From: Cyathus striatus
Lineage: Eukaryota; Basidiomycota; Agaricomycetes; Agaricales; Nidulariaceae
Length of the DNA stretch: 64,000 nucleotides
Assembly: GCA_025738555.1 (NCBI GenBank)
Contig: JAOVFP010000012.1
Location: 1,302,001-1,366,000, forward strand
Reading direction: 5' to 3'
The notes below the pieces were generated by a model. The model had not been told where the DNA came from. It saw only the letters and a list, made by a program, of their open reading frames with translations, and did no database searches. The position numbers were made by a program, and so were the translations under genes. The number at the start of each line of letters is the position of its first letter. Within the stretch, counting starts at the first letter, position 1. Shown piece after piece: positions 35,160-45,456 of the stretch.

Positions 35160-35760
35160 TCATAAAAACTCATTACTTGTTTCCTATTGTTATTGTAATA
35201 CTAGTGTGTGTACTCATAAGTATTCATTACTTTATGCTTCCTATTATTATTGTAATACTAATATGTGTACTCATAAGTACTCATTACTTTATGTTTTCTA
35301 TTGTTATTTTAATACTAGCATGTGTACTCATAAGTACTCATTACTTTATGATTCCTATTATTATTGTAATACTAGTGTGTGTACTCATAAGTACTCATTA
35401 CTTTATGATTCCTATTATTATTGTAATACTAATATGTGTACTCATAAGTATTCATTACTTTATGTTTTCTATTGTTATTTTAATACTAGCATGTGTACTC
35501 ATAAGTACTCATTACTTTATGATTCCTATTATTATTGTAATACTAGTATGTGTACTCATAAGTACTCATTACTTTATAATTCCTATTGTTATTGTAATAC
35601 TAGTATATGTACTCATAAGTACTCATTACTTTATGTTTTCTATTATTACTGTAATGCTTCCTATTATTATTTTAATAGTATTATGTGTACTCATAAGTGC
35701 TCATTACTTCATGCTTCCTATTATTATTCTAATAGAATTATGTACGCTTTTCAAGTGTGT
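35160..35760. repeat. 57-bp satellite, left arm
   Basis: About ten units of 57 bases, each containing GTACTCATAAGTACTCATTA, CTTTATG, CCTATTATTATTGTAATACT. Because 57 is a multiple of three, long frames stay open and translate as a 19-residue repeat (ISTHYFMIPIIIVILVCVL-like or Cys/Tyr-rich in the next frame). These are not genes. Confidence 0.9.
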
Positions 35761-36370
35761 CACATCTGTCACAATTTTCCCATGCGTTACGTTAGTCACA
35801 CATATTCCCGCGCCTCATGTTTATCCCGCGCATCGCATTTGTCACATACTTCACGCGCATCACGTTCGTCACACATATTCCCGCGCTTCATATTTGTCAC
35901 ATACTTCATGTGCGTCACGTTCGTCACATATATTCCCACGCATCACATTTGTCACATTCTTCCCGCCCGTCACGTTTGTCACGCATATTCCCGCACATCA
36001 CATTCATCACACATTTCCCATGTGTCACATTTGTCACAATTTTCACGTGCGTCACGTCTGTCACGATTCTCCCACACTACATATATATCACACCTGTCAC
36101 GCTTTCATGCGCGTCACGCGTCACGTTTGTCACGCTCTTTATAAGCGTTACGCTTTTATGAATGCCACACATCTCACATCTATTTGTCACGCTTTTCATG
36201 CTCATCACAGTGCATTTGTCATGCTTTGTATGCACGTCATGCATCACATAAGTCACATCTGTTTCTTATGATTTGCACATGCATCATAGTCATCATGTCT
36301 TTGAGGCTTTCATCTTGCTTTCACACACATCATAAGTGTTACTTATGTCACATCTTTAAGATTTATAACA
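35760..36370. repeat. GTCAC-rich irregular repeat, left arm
   Basis: Degenerate units of roughly 24-48 bases built on TTTGTCACA, CGCGCATCACG and CATATTCCCGCGC. The inverted counterpart is at about 37540-38180 in the right arm. It is subterminal in the element and could bind a transposase (inference). Confidence 0.75.
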
Positions 36371-37440
36371 CATTTCAAGCACATTGTGCTTGCATGTGTA
36401 TCATGATTGTGACATGTTGATGGGGTTCCAACAGGTCTATAATGAAAAATGTTCTGTACATTTCATATCCAAGGAATCAGAGCACTCAGTGATGCCACAT
36501 TTAACCCATATCTCACTACTTAGCTGGGTAATTCAGCCTCTTGCATTGACAAGTCAGTCATTGATTCAGACCCTGTATGACAATACTGCACATGACTATA
36601 GAAAAATGATAGTAAGTTTTTTTTAGGCAAGAAAGGAGAAAAGACAAAGTAGTCCTTCTGAAAAGAGAACAAGAAGAAAAGAAGGTGATGATGTAGTTGA
36701 CACTAAACTAAAGAATAGAAAAGCAAGTAATGATCACTGAGCAAGAAAGTGATGAGAAGTACAGGAGGAGGTTTCATATGTATGAATGGATACTAATACT
36801 AAAAGAACTATATAACATAATCAGAGATGTGAAACACATGACAGTGTAGAAGTGTCACATAATCATATAGAGTAAGCATATGACTTAAAAATGTGTGTTG
36901 GAGATATAAGAATAACCAATGGTTAATGCAAGAATCATGATCATTTAATGGCTGAGACATATGAGTTTGATGTGATGTGGAATCACATATACCAACCATT
37001 CTTTCAGATTTGTTATCCATATGTAATTCTTTCAGTATATGTCCTTTTCTGTTCAGTTGTTAAATATTTCCAAAATATTCATTTCTATCATAATGATCTC
37101 ATCATCTCTCATATCCAGACTAACCATTATAGTTTTTACTTTGTCATTTAATTACATCTCTAATTCTGATTATTAAACATCATATCATCCCATTTCCAAA
37201 TTTCTCATGCTCTGTCAGTGTGGGTAGTAAGCCTTCAACTACATATACACTCTACATTTTTCATTCTAGTTTCTTATTACTACCACACTTCTATAACTTT
37301 CTAATTGTTATTTTCTGTGTTACAATCTCCAATTCTACAAGTACATATCATTTCATCTGCATATATAATTCACTCTACTATTAAATACTTACTCCACTCT
37401 CATGACAACTTGAATAGTGGTAGAGACAGAAAAATCTGAT
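36371..37440. other. Core of the 4.2-kb element
   Basis: AT-rich spacer between the two arms. Short frames only (largest about 80 codons), no transposase motif and no splice-consistent model. The spliced-looking AAG-rich stretch 36625-36740 has no recognisable product. Confidence 0.5.
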
Positions 37441-37699
37441 GGGATTGGAAAGCATTGTATTTGTGAAAAAGTTGCAATGCACTTGAAAAATGTGACATGC
37501 ATGAAAAAGACATATGTAACATATGTGAAAAGTGTGACATGCATGCAGATTGTCACGCTGTGACGCGCCTCAAAGACGTGACACGTGTGACGAGTGTGAA
37601 AAGCGTGACAAATAGATGTGAGATGTGTGACATGCATAAAAGCGTAACGCTCATAAAAAACGTGACAAACGTGACGCGTGACGCGCATGCAAAGCATAA

Positions 37700-37834
37700 C
37701 AAACGCGCTAAAGCGTGACAAACGCGCTAAAGCGTGACAAACGCGCTAAAGCGTGACAAACGCGCTAAAGCGTGACAAACGCGCTAAAGCGTGACAAACG
37801 CGCTAAAGCGTGACAAACGCGCTAAAGCGTGACA
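37700..37834. repeat. 19-bp tandem repeat, right arm only
   Basis: Seven copies of CGCGCTAAAGCGTGACAAA. The unit holds the near-palindrome CGCTAAAGCG. The left arm has no such array at the mirror position (about 36090-36160), so it expanded after the two arms formed. Confidence 0.9.
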
Positions 37835-38169
37835 GGTGTGATATATATGTAGTGTGGGAGAATCGTGACAGACGTGACGCACGTGAAAATTGTGACAAAT
37901 GTGACACGTGGGAAACGTGTGATGAATGTGATGCGCGGGAATATGCGTGACAAACGTGACGGGCGGGAAGAATGTGACAAATGTGATGCGTGGGAATATA
38001 TGTGACGAACGTGACGCACGTGAAGTATGTGACAAATATGAAGCGCGGGAATATGTGTGACGAACGTGATGCGCGTGAAGTATGTGACAAATGCGATGCG
38101 CGGGAAAAACATGAGGCGCGGGAATATGTGTGACTAACGTAACGCATGGGAAAATTGTGACAGATGTGA

Positions 38170-39110
38170 CACACTTGAAAAGCGTACATAATTCTATTAG
38201 AATAATAATAGGAAGCATGAAGTAATGAGCACTTATGAGTACACATAATACTATTAAAATAATAATAGGAAGCATTACAGTAATAATAGAAAACATAAAG
38301 TAATGAGTACTTATGAGTACATATACTAGTATTACAATAACAATAGGAATTATAAAGTAATGAGTACTTATGAGTACACATACTAGTATTACAATAATAA
38401 TAGGAATCATAAAGTAATGAGTACTTATGAGTACACATGCTAGTATTAAAATAACAATAGAAAACATAAAGTAATGAGTACTTATGAGTACACATGCTAG
38501 TATTAAAATAACAATAGAAAACATAAAGTAATGAATACTTATGAGTACACATATTAGTATTACAATAATAATAGGAATCATAAAGTAATGAGTACTTATG
38601 AGTACACACACTAGTATTACAATAATAATAGGAATCATAAAGTAATGAGTACTTATGAGTACACATGCTAGTATTAAAATAGCAATAGAAAACATAAAGT
38701 AATGAATACTTATGAGTACACATATTAGTATTACAATAATAATAGGAATCATAAAGTAATGAGTACTTATGAGTACACACACTAGTATTACAATAATAAT
38801 AGGAATCATAAAGTAATGAGTACTTATGAGTACACATGCTAGTATTAAAATAACAATAGAAAACATATAGTAATGAGTACTTATGAGTACACATATTAGT
38901 ATTACAATAATAATAGAAACCATAAAGTAATGAGTACTTATGAGTACACACACTAGTATTACAATAATAATAGAAATCATAAATTAATGAGTACTTATGA
39001 GTACACATAGTAGCATTACAATAATAATAGGAAGCATAAAGTAATGAGTACTTATGAGTAGACATAATACAATTGTAATAATAGTAGAAGCATAAAGTAA
39101 TGAGTACTTA
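38170..39110. repeat. 57-bp satellite, right arm
   Basis: About sixteen units, the reverse complement of the left-arm satellite. Higher-order order of unit variants (TTCCTATT, TTTTCTATTG and the CTAGTGTG/CTAATATG junctions) repeats in blocks, consistent with expansion by unequal exchange. The open frames on the minus strand (37784-39065) come from the 3n period. Confidence 0.9.
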
Positions 39111-39615
39111 TGAATAGCCTGTATATACATATAGTATATGCCTCACTCATAAAACTCAGACCTTATATGATATCCCATATCATATAAGGCCTATGATAAA
39201 TGAGAAATTTGGCTGACACTTATGAAATACAAAACGCACTAAAATTCCTGAATATTCACGACCAATGCGGGAAGCTAATGAGCGGATACGACAGAAGAAC
39301 AAACAATATGGTCCCAAGCGCACCAAGGAGTACATGCATGCCAAATATACGAATTGGCATACTCCTCTTCTATGGGTACATATTGATCGTGTAGCTCATT
39401 CTCCTGCAATTGGCTATAAAATGAGTGCAACAGCAATTGTTAATGAGCTAAAGAAACAAAATAGGGAACTCTTTAATGGTCTCAATCGCAACACTGTGGA
39501 ACGTTGGATTGACCAAAGTGGTCACCGCCCATGCTGGTCAAAGAACGCTCTGCTTCAGGCTGAAAACGGTAACTTTCAAGGATATCTTAATGGGGGCGAC
39601 GTGGAGCACTGGTGA

Positions 39616-40564
39616 GAACTTAGCTACATATTAATTAAATCATTGTTACTTACGTTGAACACAGGCTGCCTATCCTGACACCTCAGACAGGACCAAATCG
39701 GATCAGGGTAAATATGGTACAACCCGATGTAGTTAACAATTAGAATATGTACAAAAATATGTCATTTGACCGATTCATGTTCATATTTAGAAAATGATTA
39801 TGAATCGGGCGCGTATCAAATCCATGAGCATTATTGAGAATATAACAATAAGACATATGTAGAATATCATACAAAAATCGGTTACCATACCGATGTATGA
39901 ACAAATCCTGAATCGGGGCACACATTTGCCCCTAGATCCTATCCAAATACTGATTCTAAGTGTGTCTCGTGTCCCTATCTTATCACATATTCTGAATTTG
40001 CCCTTGAAACAGATCCCGAATTGGATCTTTTATCATATCCTCACTCCGATTTAGAATGTAAACAAAAATATGTCGCTCGCCCCGATTCATGTACAGATTG
40101 TAAATATGACAATTAGAAATATTGATTACCCACTCACAGGGCCACTCACGGGCCACTCACATCCGCTCACCAGACCACTCATGACCACTCACTACCACTC
40201 ACTACCCACTCCATTCCCACCTGGTTCCCCGCTCCATTCCTACCCTACTTGTCAAAGGCTCTAATAAAATCGTGTGATGGCGTATATTGTGGGGGTAATC
40301 GCATGCAGTAAACGACGTAGTGTACAGATTTAAATACAAAATATATAGTACATAAAAGGGATAGCATAGTGGCATAAAATAAAATGGAGAATATACGTGA
40401 AACATATAGTGGCGCGAGCAGGGATCATTGAGACATTTGAATATAGATGTCTCTGGTATTCCAACACTACTCCTTGCTAATTATCCCACTCGAGATCCTG
40501 CAAAACGAACAGCCCTAGCTTTCTTCAAGCCAGCGCCAACTTCCTTTGTAGTTGTAGTTGACTT
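39616..40564. other. Intergenic; CACTCA-rich simple repeat
   Basis: 40120-40250 is a degenerate CCACTCA/ACCACTCACT repeat. The rest is AT-rich with no gene or element ends that I can support. The missing catalytic half of the transposase would be expected here and is not found. Confidence 0.45.
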
Positions 40565-41127
40565 TCAGCAACCTTTCCTGTGATTCCGCAGTATAATCTT
40601 GATGATATCAAGTGTAATCCAGTTATTATCATATTTGAGCAGATCGGGATACTGGTTAGCGGCCTTTAAAATATGTCAATAAACTAGATACAGTTAATGT
40701 GACGAACATTAAATACATACTTTCTCGCAAACGGTAGTGAGCTTGCTTTGTTCCTGAGTCGCGTATGTGTGACTGAAGTCCAACACCTCCTTCGCAATTA
40801 CTGAGATGCGGGTCTGAAAACCATGCCCACTAAGTAAGAATTCGCAATTTAAAAGATTTAAAAGCGATGTATTACCTCCATATCACTAAGTTGCTCCAGG
40901 CTACACTGTACATGGTCGACTAGTTTGTACGTTTTTCCTGCTTCGCCTTTCGGTTTTGGAATCAGTACCACCACGGAGCTGGTCTCAGATTCGCCATCCT
41001 CATCTAGTGGGTAGCAAGTCCTGAGGGAGCATGGCGGTGGGGTAAGCAAACGTTCTGGTGAGAACTGCATACGAAGCGTCGATGGAGAGAAACGACGCAA
41101 AACACAATAGTTTCTGGATGGAGGCAT
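40565..41127 (-). CDS. Small basidiomycete-type protein of unknown function
   Basis: Exons 40876-41127, 40721-40813 and 40565-40663, all phase 0, give 147 residues. The N-terminal half is Ser/Pro-rich. The C-terminal part ends A-A-N-Q-Y-P-D-L-L-K-Y-D-N-N-W and a basic tail. That pattern (hydrophobic helix, Y-P-x-L, Y-x-x-x-W, D-x-I) I know from an expanded family of short basidiomycete hypothetical proteins. A broken relative is at 49532. No function assigned; possibly transposon-borne. Confidence 0.55.
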
Positions 41128-41340
41128 TTTGGGTCTTCTCCATGCCAATACATCATATACTTATACCTACGAAACAATAAAAAGTTAGTTACAGGGAAGG
41201 AAACATGTACATACAACTCATACAAAAACAATATCTCTACTGAAAGGTGTTGATGTAGCATGGCAAGACAATAGATATTGGAATCAGCAAGCGCTAATCA
41301 GTCAAGAAGGAAACAATACATATGTTAGTGCACTAATACA

Positions 41341-42911
41341 CTATACAGCGCTGTAACTAAGGAAGGAAGTTAAAAAGAATAACGACATAAACCCAACTAC
41401 GATAATTGTAAAAAATACTACTACATCTACATACCCCGAAACGTAAAGACAAAGCATACAAATGATCAGGATACCACCAAGGCCATAACTGATTGGAAGC
41501 ATTTTCAGCGGAGTTCTTTTGAAATCTAGCATTGGTTCAGGAGAACAAACTGTGCTAGTGCCCGATGTGTCCGTACTCAAGTCGGTGCTGGTACTTGAAG
41601 TCCATACCTTAATTTCGATATTGCCGTTATCTGACATTCCAGTCGCAATGACACACTGCTTTTCAGAACTGAATACCTATTATATAGTTAGCATTAACAT
41701 CGCTAGTATTTAGAAACTTTGCAAACCTCGGTTATTTGTACTAGCGTTTCAACTAGCAAAGTATTTAGATTTCTTCGTTCTCATGTGTATAACATGAATT
41801 ACTTACCGTAGCCATGGGGCAATAGTGCAACCAAGGTTCCCAAGCGTTGATCATATACACGTACTGAACCATCATCACTACCAACAACTACCAGTTCACC
41901 TTCCAGGGCAGATGAGATGACAAGGGACACATTTGAGCAGATAGCATGCTTTAACGACCTAAGTGGCTGTACAGGCGGAATGGCATATATGTCAACGCCA
42001 TCTTGAAGATTAGAGACTAGTAGAGTACGATTATCTGTGCCAATGATGGCATGTCCACTGTAACAACATATCAGGCGGAGCAGTTAACTATAAGGCGAGA
42101 GAGAGACTGACATTCTGGTACAGATCTCATGAAACCATCGCATTTTCCAAGGACTCAGCTGATAGCAAAAGCTACAACCACATGTAAAAACTTCAAGGAT
42201 AAAAGCATGATGGTGGGGCTTACATCTCACGAGATTCCAAATAGCAGAGAATTAATTCCGCCCCATTCTGCGTAAACATGACACTCCTAGCCGTGTGGGG
42301 GCGAGGGGTAGACTCTATGTACAGAGAAGCTTGACCTAAGAGATTCAGTGAGCGCAATATGAAACCTAGAGGACAAATAACATACCTGGGAAAACCAAGT
42401 TCCACACTTTGAGAGAGCCTGCCCCAAGCGAAGCGAGGCGACTATGAAACGGATCAAACTTCAGGTCTTCCAAAGGGCCATCATGCGCAGATATCGCCAA
42501 CACATGCTCATAACCATCTCCGGTTTTACTTTCCTGATATCCTCGGATTACACTGCTACCTGTTCCGAAATATAGTATCATGGAACCTGTTTCTGCGAAA
42601 TGTGCCCAGCAAACAGTTGTAACTTCACCAATGACAGACGCTTCCCAAAGTTTTTCGCCTGTCGTTAACTCCCATACTACCATAAGTCCATCATCACCTA
42701 ATAGTATATTTTAAACATGCGTATAAATAATTTGGAGGGCTTGCCGCTCACCACCGCTTGCAAGTTTAGAGCCATCCTGGTTTATCTTTAAGTCGTTGAT
42801 CGCTCTCGAATGTTGGTTGAGCATATATTTTAAGTCGAACTGAAAAAATGCAATTAGCAATAGTTAACCCAAAGATACCAAAGTACGTGCAGTAAGAGTA
42901 GCTGGCTTCAT
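41341..42911 (-). CDS. WD40-repeat protein with C-terminal membrane segments (copy A)
   Basis: Eight exons: 42879-42911, 42752-42839, 42386-42697, 42224-42335, 42112-42171, 41807-42057, 41727-41752 (26 nt) and 41341-41676. They join in frame to 405 residues. WD-like blades: DGSKLASGGDDGLMVVWEL near the N terminus, then LASLGAGSLKVWNL, then VVGSDDGSVRVYD near residue 270 and I-E-I-K-V-W near 310. The last 80 residues hold two hydrophobic stretches (LGGILIICMLCLYV and VVVFFTIIVVGFMSLFFL). So: a beta-propeller anchored by a C-terminal membrane hairpin, facing the cytosol (inference). Exon lengths 88, 112 and 60 are identical in copy B. Confidence 0.8.
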
Positions 42912-43496
42912 GTTGGAAGGTGATCTAATAGAGCTGGTGTCAGAAACGAGTACGGCGTTGATGTATTCTCTGCGTTATTGTTTCGCTGACTAGTTTCCTC
43001 TTATCCCCGCTCATTCCCCGCTCGGCGAAAGCTTACCCGCACCATAGTATTCATAATCTTGTTAGTCTAGTGGAGTTGGAAGCATCATACAGATAAAAGA
43101 AAGGAACTTGCCTAACATCTTGTTGTACAAAGACTTTTGTTCCATTGCTACCATCCTACTACGCACACTGGCGCGATCGGGTATAATACAATTGCAGGTG
43201 GAGCATTTGACAGGCATTCCATTCCGTCTCCGAACGCCACCATTTTCCGCATCATTTTCAAAATCCGACGAAGAATAACCAGGCCAACATACCTCCGAAT
43301 TGAACGTACATGAAGAAATATCGACTGAGTAGGAGATTTCAGCTTGTTGTAAATTACTGACGGGATTCAGGTTATTGTGGACTTTATGCCCATTCAAAAC
43401 ATGTACTCAGGCTCTATAAAACGAGACTCGTTTAAGGTCTGTATAATCGTTACATATATCATCTTCAGTTTAACTTCACTATCAACTTTTACGGCG
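42912..43496. other. Intergenic with an uncertain minus-strand frame
   Basis: Divergent promoter region between the WD40 gene and the F-box gene. A minus frame at 43062-43397 contains V-K-C-S-T-C-N-C-I-I-P and could be a small zinc-binding exon with a GC donor, but I cannot connect it to another exon. Confidence 0.3.
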
Positions 43497-45305
43497 ATGG
43501 CCAATCTCAGAAATGTCTTCTCTCTGGGCTGCAACTTGGTGAGTATTAACAAATTTCTTGACCGTAATTATGTTCTAAGCGTTTAATATGCAGGAATTGA
43601 CGTCAGTTGCACGTGTATTTACACGGGCTTTTGCTAAGAGCCTCAGAGCAACTAGCACTGCATGCAAACGTGGTTCCCAAGAAATTGATGATCCTTTGCC
43701 AGAATACGAAGGAATTAGAAAGCGGCGTAAACTGGTACGTTTAACTAAATGGTACTTATGAAATAATGTTACTGAATAGAATTGAAATTGAACATAGGCG
43801 ACCGTCAAAAACCAACGCATAAAGGCTCAGCAGGACTCCTTCCCAATCCTAAAGCTTCCAGTGGAACTAGTAGACCTGATAATTACTCAGGTTGATGAGG
43901 GCGACATCTTGCAGTTACTCCACGCCAATCGTTACCTGCGCTATGCAGCGTTGGAGGTCTTTCTTAGAACACAACAGGTATTAAAAACTGATTGCATTGG
44001 ATGGGCCATAATAGCCTTAACAGGGGACGTCCATCCGGCTGCGATTCATCTCCTAGAACATATATCGACACGCTCTAGACGCTACAGAGTACTTGTCAGC
44101 TTAGGTTGTATCAGGGAGTACTACGAAGGGCTTAGTACGTTCCTGAGCAAGGCTTTAGGAGTGCAGGAACTCGCTATCACTCATCATTGCAAAAACAAGG
44201 ACGACGATACTTTCCTTGCAGAGCCGTGCATTATTGGATCTATTGCTGTCATCCTGGCGAGTCTCCCCCCTTCTTGTATGTGCGTTGGGTTCGACAGCAC
44301 AGGTGCTCCTCAAGTCACCAGCGTAACTGTATCGTCATTGCCATGTCTGCCGCAGATCCCTTATGAAAGGATTAGAGATAATATCACTGCTAGGCTCCAG
44401 AACCTCCGTATATCGACCCACATCTTCGGTAACAAAAGCATGATCAACTTGCTGTCGATACTTTTAAGTGGGCCGTCTCTAAATTTCTTGAGTATCAGGG
44501 GGAGTAGTGGAAAGGATATTGAGCCAGTCCTACTTTGCGGGTCTATGTCAAACCTTAGGACGCTCCTGATTACATGCGACGAACCATTCACGTTTGGGTC
44601 CCGCTCTACGTCTCCGTTGTCCCAGCTACAACGATTATGGATATGCAGTATACGGCGTGAGAGTCGGTCGGTCAGTAAAGGGTCCATCAGGATACCGAAG
44701 AATGTTACCGACATAACATGCACTGAGGACTTCAAGCTGACCAATATCTCGTCCCAACTGAAGGCGGTTCAGCTTCGATTAACAGATGGCTTTCCAAACC
44801 CATATACCCACGAATTCTGCAAGTCAATGGCGAACATCACCTCCCCTCTTCAACATTCTCACCGGCTCGGCACTGACGCCAGCATCAATATCGTACTTCC
44901 CTACTCACTCGACGAACATATAAAAGCGGACATACCATGCCAATGCTCTATTCCGGATGTGAATGCCATACGCAAATGCCAAAATCTGGAGATCAACCAT
45001 CAGTATTCAGAGCTATTGTATTATGTGCGTTGTCTTACCTTATTACTGCCTTTTTTCTAACGAGTTGCGATCAGGATTACTACACAAAGTTGCTCGAGAG
45101 TGCTTCAAAGCTACAGAAACTAACCATACACCCTCCTTATGGGAGTAGTACACAGTTCACAGACAGCAAAGAGGGTATGCAAACCTTCATCGCAACACTT
45201 CGTACATACTGTCCCGACCTTGAATCAGTTAGTTGCTCTCCCAACATATGGAAACGCCAACCGGGGGGAGAGTTCATAAGGCTAACTATTGAAGATTTAT
45301 ATTAA
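43497..45305 (+). CDS. F-box domain protein
   Basis: Exons 43497-43538, 43594-43734, 43798-45024 and 45075-45305 join in frame to 546 residues. A basic linker (IRKRRKL) precedes the F-box core L-P-V-E-L-V-D-L-I-I-T-Q at about residue 80, followed by L-L-H-A-N-R-Y-L-R-Y-A-A. The remainder has leucine-rich, LRR-like stretches (LQNLRIST, LSNLRTLLITCD, LQKLTIHPP), the common basidiomycete arrangement. Role by family: substrate adaptor in an SCF ubiquitin ligase. The substrate is unknown. The last intron (45025-45074) is required: unspliced reading stops at 45060 in mid repeat. Confidence 0.8.
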
Positions 45306-45456
45306 ACAGCTTGACTAGGGCACTTGCAGCTTGTTTTATATACAGCGAACAATAGTATTTATTACCTTACCAATAGGATCTGCGAATAAAGTTTCTAAAG
45401 AATGTACTAAAAGTCCTATAACAAATTTTCGCAAGTTAGGATAAGTCATCTTTAAG

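Larger units (their letters stand above)
35050..39223. mobile_element. 4.2-kb non-autonomous element with satellite arms and 8-bp TSD
   Basis: Terminal inverted repeats contain GTGTCAGCCAAATTT (35055 onward) and its complement ending 39219. They continue through TTATATGATATGRGATATCA, ATGAGTGAGGCATA and the repeat arrays. Flanks 35042-35049 and 39224-39231 are both GAAATACA. Removing 35050-39223 plus one target copy joins the transposase frame without a shift, which fixes the boundaries. The left arm spans to about 36370 and the right arm from about 37440; the centre has no transposase. An 8-bp duplication fits hAT, P or KDZ groups; the superfamily is not assigned. Confidence 0.88.
34352..39615 (+). 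pseudogene. Transposase-like gene, N-terminal half, split by a 4.2-kb element
   Basis: Starts with an acidic Ser-rich segment (34352-34696). One in-frame TGA (34697-34699) is followed in the same frame by M-K-Y-F-T-K and a highly charged coiled-coil-like region to 34957. After a 53-bp intron (34958-35010) comes a 39-base piece ending at 35049. The frame resumes exactly at 39232, after the element and its second target copy, and runs to 39615 (K-Y-T-N-W-H-T-P-L...N-T-V-E-R-W-I-D). I recognise this helix-turn-helix-like region from agaricomycete DDE transposases that accompany Ulp1 proteases. The catalytic DDE part is missing downstream. Dead on three counts: stop, insertion and truncation. Confidence 0.7.

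Noticed and set aside
35128..36271. Two overlapping long open frames (338 and 364 codons)
   Set aside because: They arise from a 57-bp repeat whose period is a multiple of three; several frames are open at once and the products are pure 19-residue repeats.
37784..39065. Two long minus-strand frames (about 400 codons)
   Set aside because: Same satellite in the right arm, mirror image of the left arm. Not genes.
38170..39110. Regular repeats resembling a CRISPR array
   Set aside because: Units are contiguous 57-bp satellites without unique spacers, in a eukaryotic genome.
42366..42385. Apparent 20-bp intron in WD40 copy A
   Set aside because: Too short. Using the next acceptor gives a 50-bp intron and matches copy B.
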